Assembly (NCBI GenBank): GCA_964490085.1
Contig: CAZBAO010000035.1
Span: 1-14,612 of the forward strand
DNA length: 14,612 bases
Reading direction: 5' to 3'
From: RGIG3009 sp964490085
Lineage (GTDB): Bacteria; Bacillota; Clostridia; Oscillospirales; Acutalibacteraceae
Part shown: one piece after another, positions 14,064 through 14,612 of the stretch
Numbering within the stretch: the stretch's first letter is position 1
Layout of the letters: each line of letters begins with the position of its first letter
The notes under the pieces: generated by a model
What the model was told of the DNA's origin: nothing
The model's database searches: none
What the model saw: only the letters and a program-made list of their open reading frames with translations
Program-made: the position numbers and the translations under genes

Positions 14064-14612
14064 TACACCATGATTGCTTTATGAAACACCTTTTTGCCTT
14101 TTCGGATCTTTAATCCGGCTTTAAGATCGTCTTCGGTATAGCAGGCGTTGACGTTATCCACCTTTGCATCGTTTACTGTTACCCCGCCCTGCATTACCAG
14201 ACGGCGTGCTTCGCTCTTGGACGGTAACAGCTCGCAGCGCAACAGCAGATCCAAAATGCCGATGGAACCGTCCGTCAGATCGGCAACTGTCAGTGTAGTG
14301 GTCGGCATATCGGAATCATCCGCACCGCCTGCAAACAGCGCTTGTGACGCCGTGCGCGCTTTGTCCGCTTCCTCTTTTCCGTGAACAAGAGTGGTGAGCT
14401 CGTAAGCCAAAATATCTTTCGCCTTGTTGAGCTCGGCTCCCTCCCATTTGTCCATGGCATCAATCTCTTCGAGCGGAATAAAGGTCAGCATACGGATGCA
14501 TTTCAGCACATCCTGATCGCCCACGTTGCGCCAATATTGGTAAAATTCAAACGGAGAAGTCTTGTTGGGATCCAGCCACACCGCACCGCTGGCGGTCTTG
14601 CCCATCTTCTTG
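14063..14612 (-). CDS. tyrS: Tyrosyl-tRNA synthetase, C-terminal part (5' end beyond window)
   Basis: TyrRS charges tRNA-Tyr with tyrosine. About 182 C-terminal residues of an expected 400 or so are visible. The frame is open to the right edge, where KKMGKTASGAVWLD contains the KMSKS-type ATP-binding loop in its TyrRS form (KMGKT). DPNKTSPFEFYQYWRNVGDQDV and the helical anticodon region follow; the S4-like RNA-binding domain (SIGILDLLLRCELL, SKSEARRLVMQGGVTVN) ends the protein. The catalytic HIGH-type motif lies outside the window. The ATG at 14605 is internal. Reading toward rnhA, its terminator overlaps the right inverted repeat, and the rhamnosidase follows in the same direction with its own ribosome binding site. 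Confidence 0.95.
   Translation of the reverse strand, partial: KKMGKTASGAVWLDPNKTSPFEFYQYWRNVGDQDVLKCIRMLTFIPLEEIDAMDKWEGAELNKAKDILAYELTTLVHGKEEADKARTASQALFAGGADDSDMPTTTLTVADLTDGSIGILDLLLRCELLPSKSEARRLVMQGGVTVNDAKVDNVNACYTEDDLKAGLKIRKGKKVFHKAIMV

Noticed and set aside
1..14612. CRISPR array, insertion sequence, prophage or defence island
   Set aside because: There are no regularly spaced direct repeats, and no transposase, integrase, nuclease-toxin or phage structural genes. Except for the rhamnosidase, every gene is a recognised housekeeping gene.

Overview
The window looks like chromosomal DNA of a Gram-positive Clostridia-type bacterium, plausibly an Oscillospirales/Ruminococcaceae gut member at roughly 50% GC. 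The basis is gene content (RNase J, GdpP, TmcAL/YlbM, PRPP-type HPRT next to tilS and ftsH), strong AGGAGG-type ribosome binding sites and a sigma-A-type promoter. The species assignment is inference. A run of ten Ns shows that this is a draft or metagenome assembly.

Layout. At the left edge is a tmcAL gene (+) lacking only its first few codons. It converges on a seven-gene minus-strand operon read from about 10.9 kb back to 1.24 kb: rnj, gdpP, rplI, dnaB, tilS, hpt, ftsH. Internal gaps run from a 4-bp overlap to 33 bp. A consensus promoter lies upstream of rnj, and a perfect 32-bp palindromic terminator sits between ftsH and tmcAL. Divergent from rnj is rnhA (+) with its own promoter. Between rnhA and the partial tyrS (-) at the right edge sits a single minus-strand GH78 alpha-L-rhamnosidase gene, interrupted by the N gap. 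Its base composition looks different from the neighbours.

How the genes work together. The operon links RNA turnover (RNase J), c-di-AMP degradation (GdpP), ribosome protein L9, the replicative helicase, tRNA-Ile lysidine synthesis (TilS), purine salvage (HPRT) and membrane proteolysis (FtsH). In Bacillus-type genomes gdpP-rplI-dnaB and tilS-hpt-ftsH are two separate conserved clusters; here they form one unit. rnhA, tmcAL and tyrS are further housekeeping genes. The rhamnosidase is the only accessory gene.

Main points of interest: (i) a canonical EF-hand/dockerin-like calcium-loop sequence in the extracytoplasmic domain of FtsH; (ii) the rhamnosidase unit bounded by inverted 15-bp identical repeats, each followed by a related hairpin, starting at the stop codons of rnhA and tyrS; (iii) a dense series of palindromes between rnhA and the rhamnosidase; (iv) an apparent frameshift in the rhamnosidase that is best explained by a wrong-sized N gap; (v) a basic N-terminal extension on RNase J. 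I found no phage, transposase, CRISPR or recognisable novel defence system.
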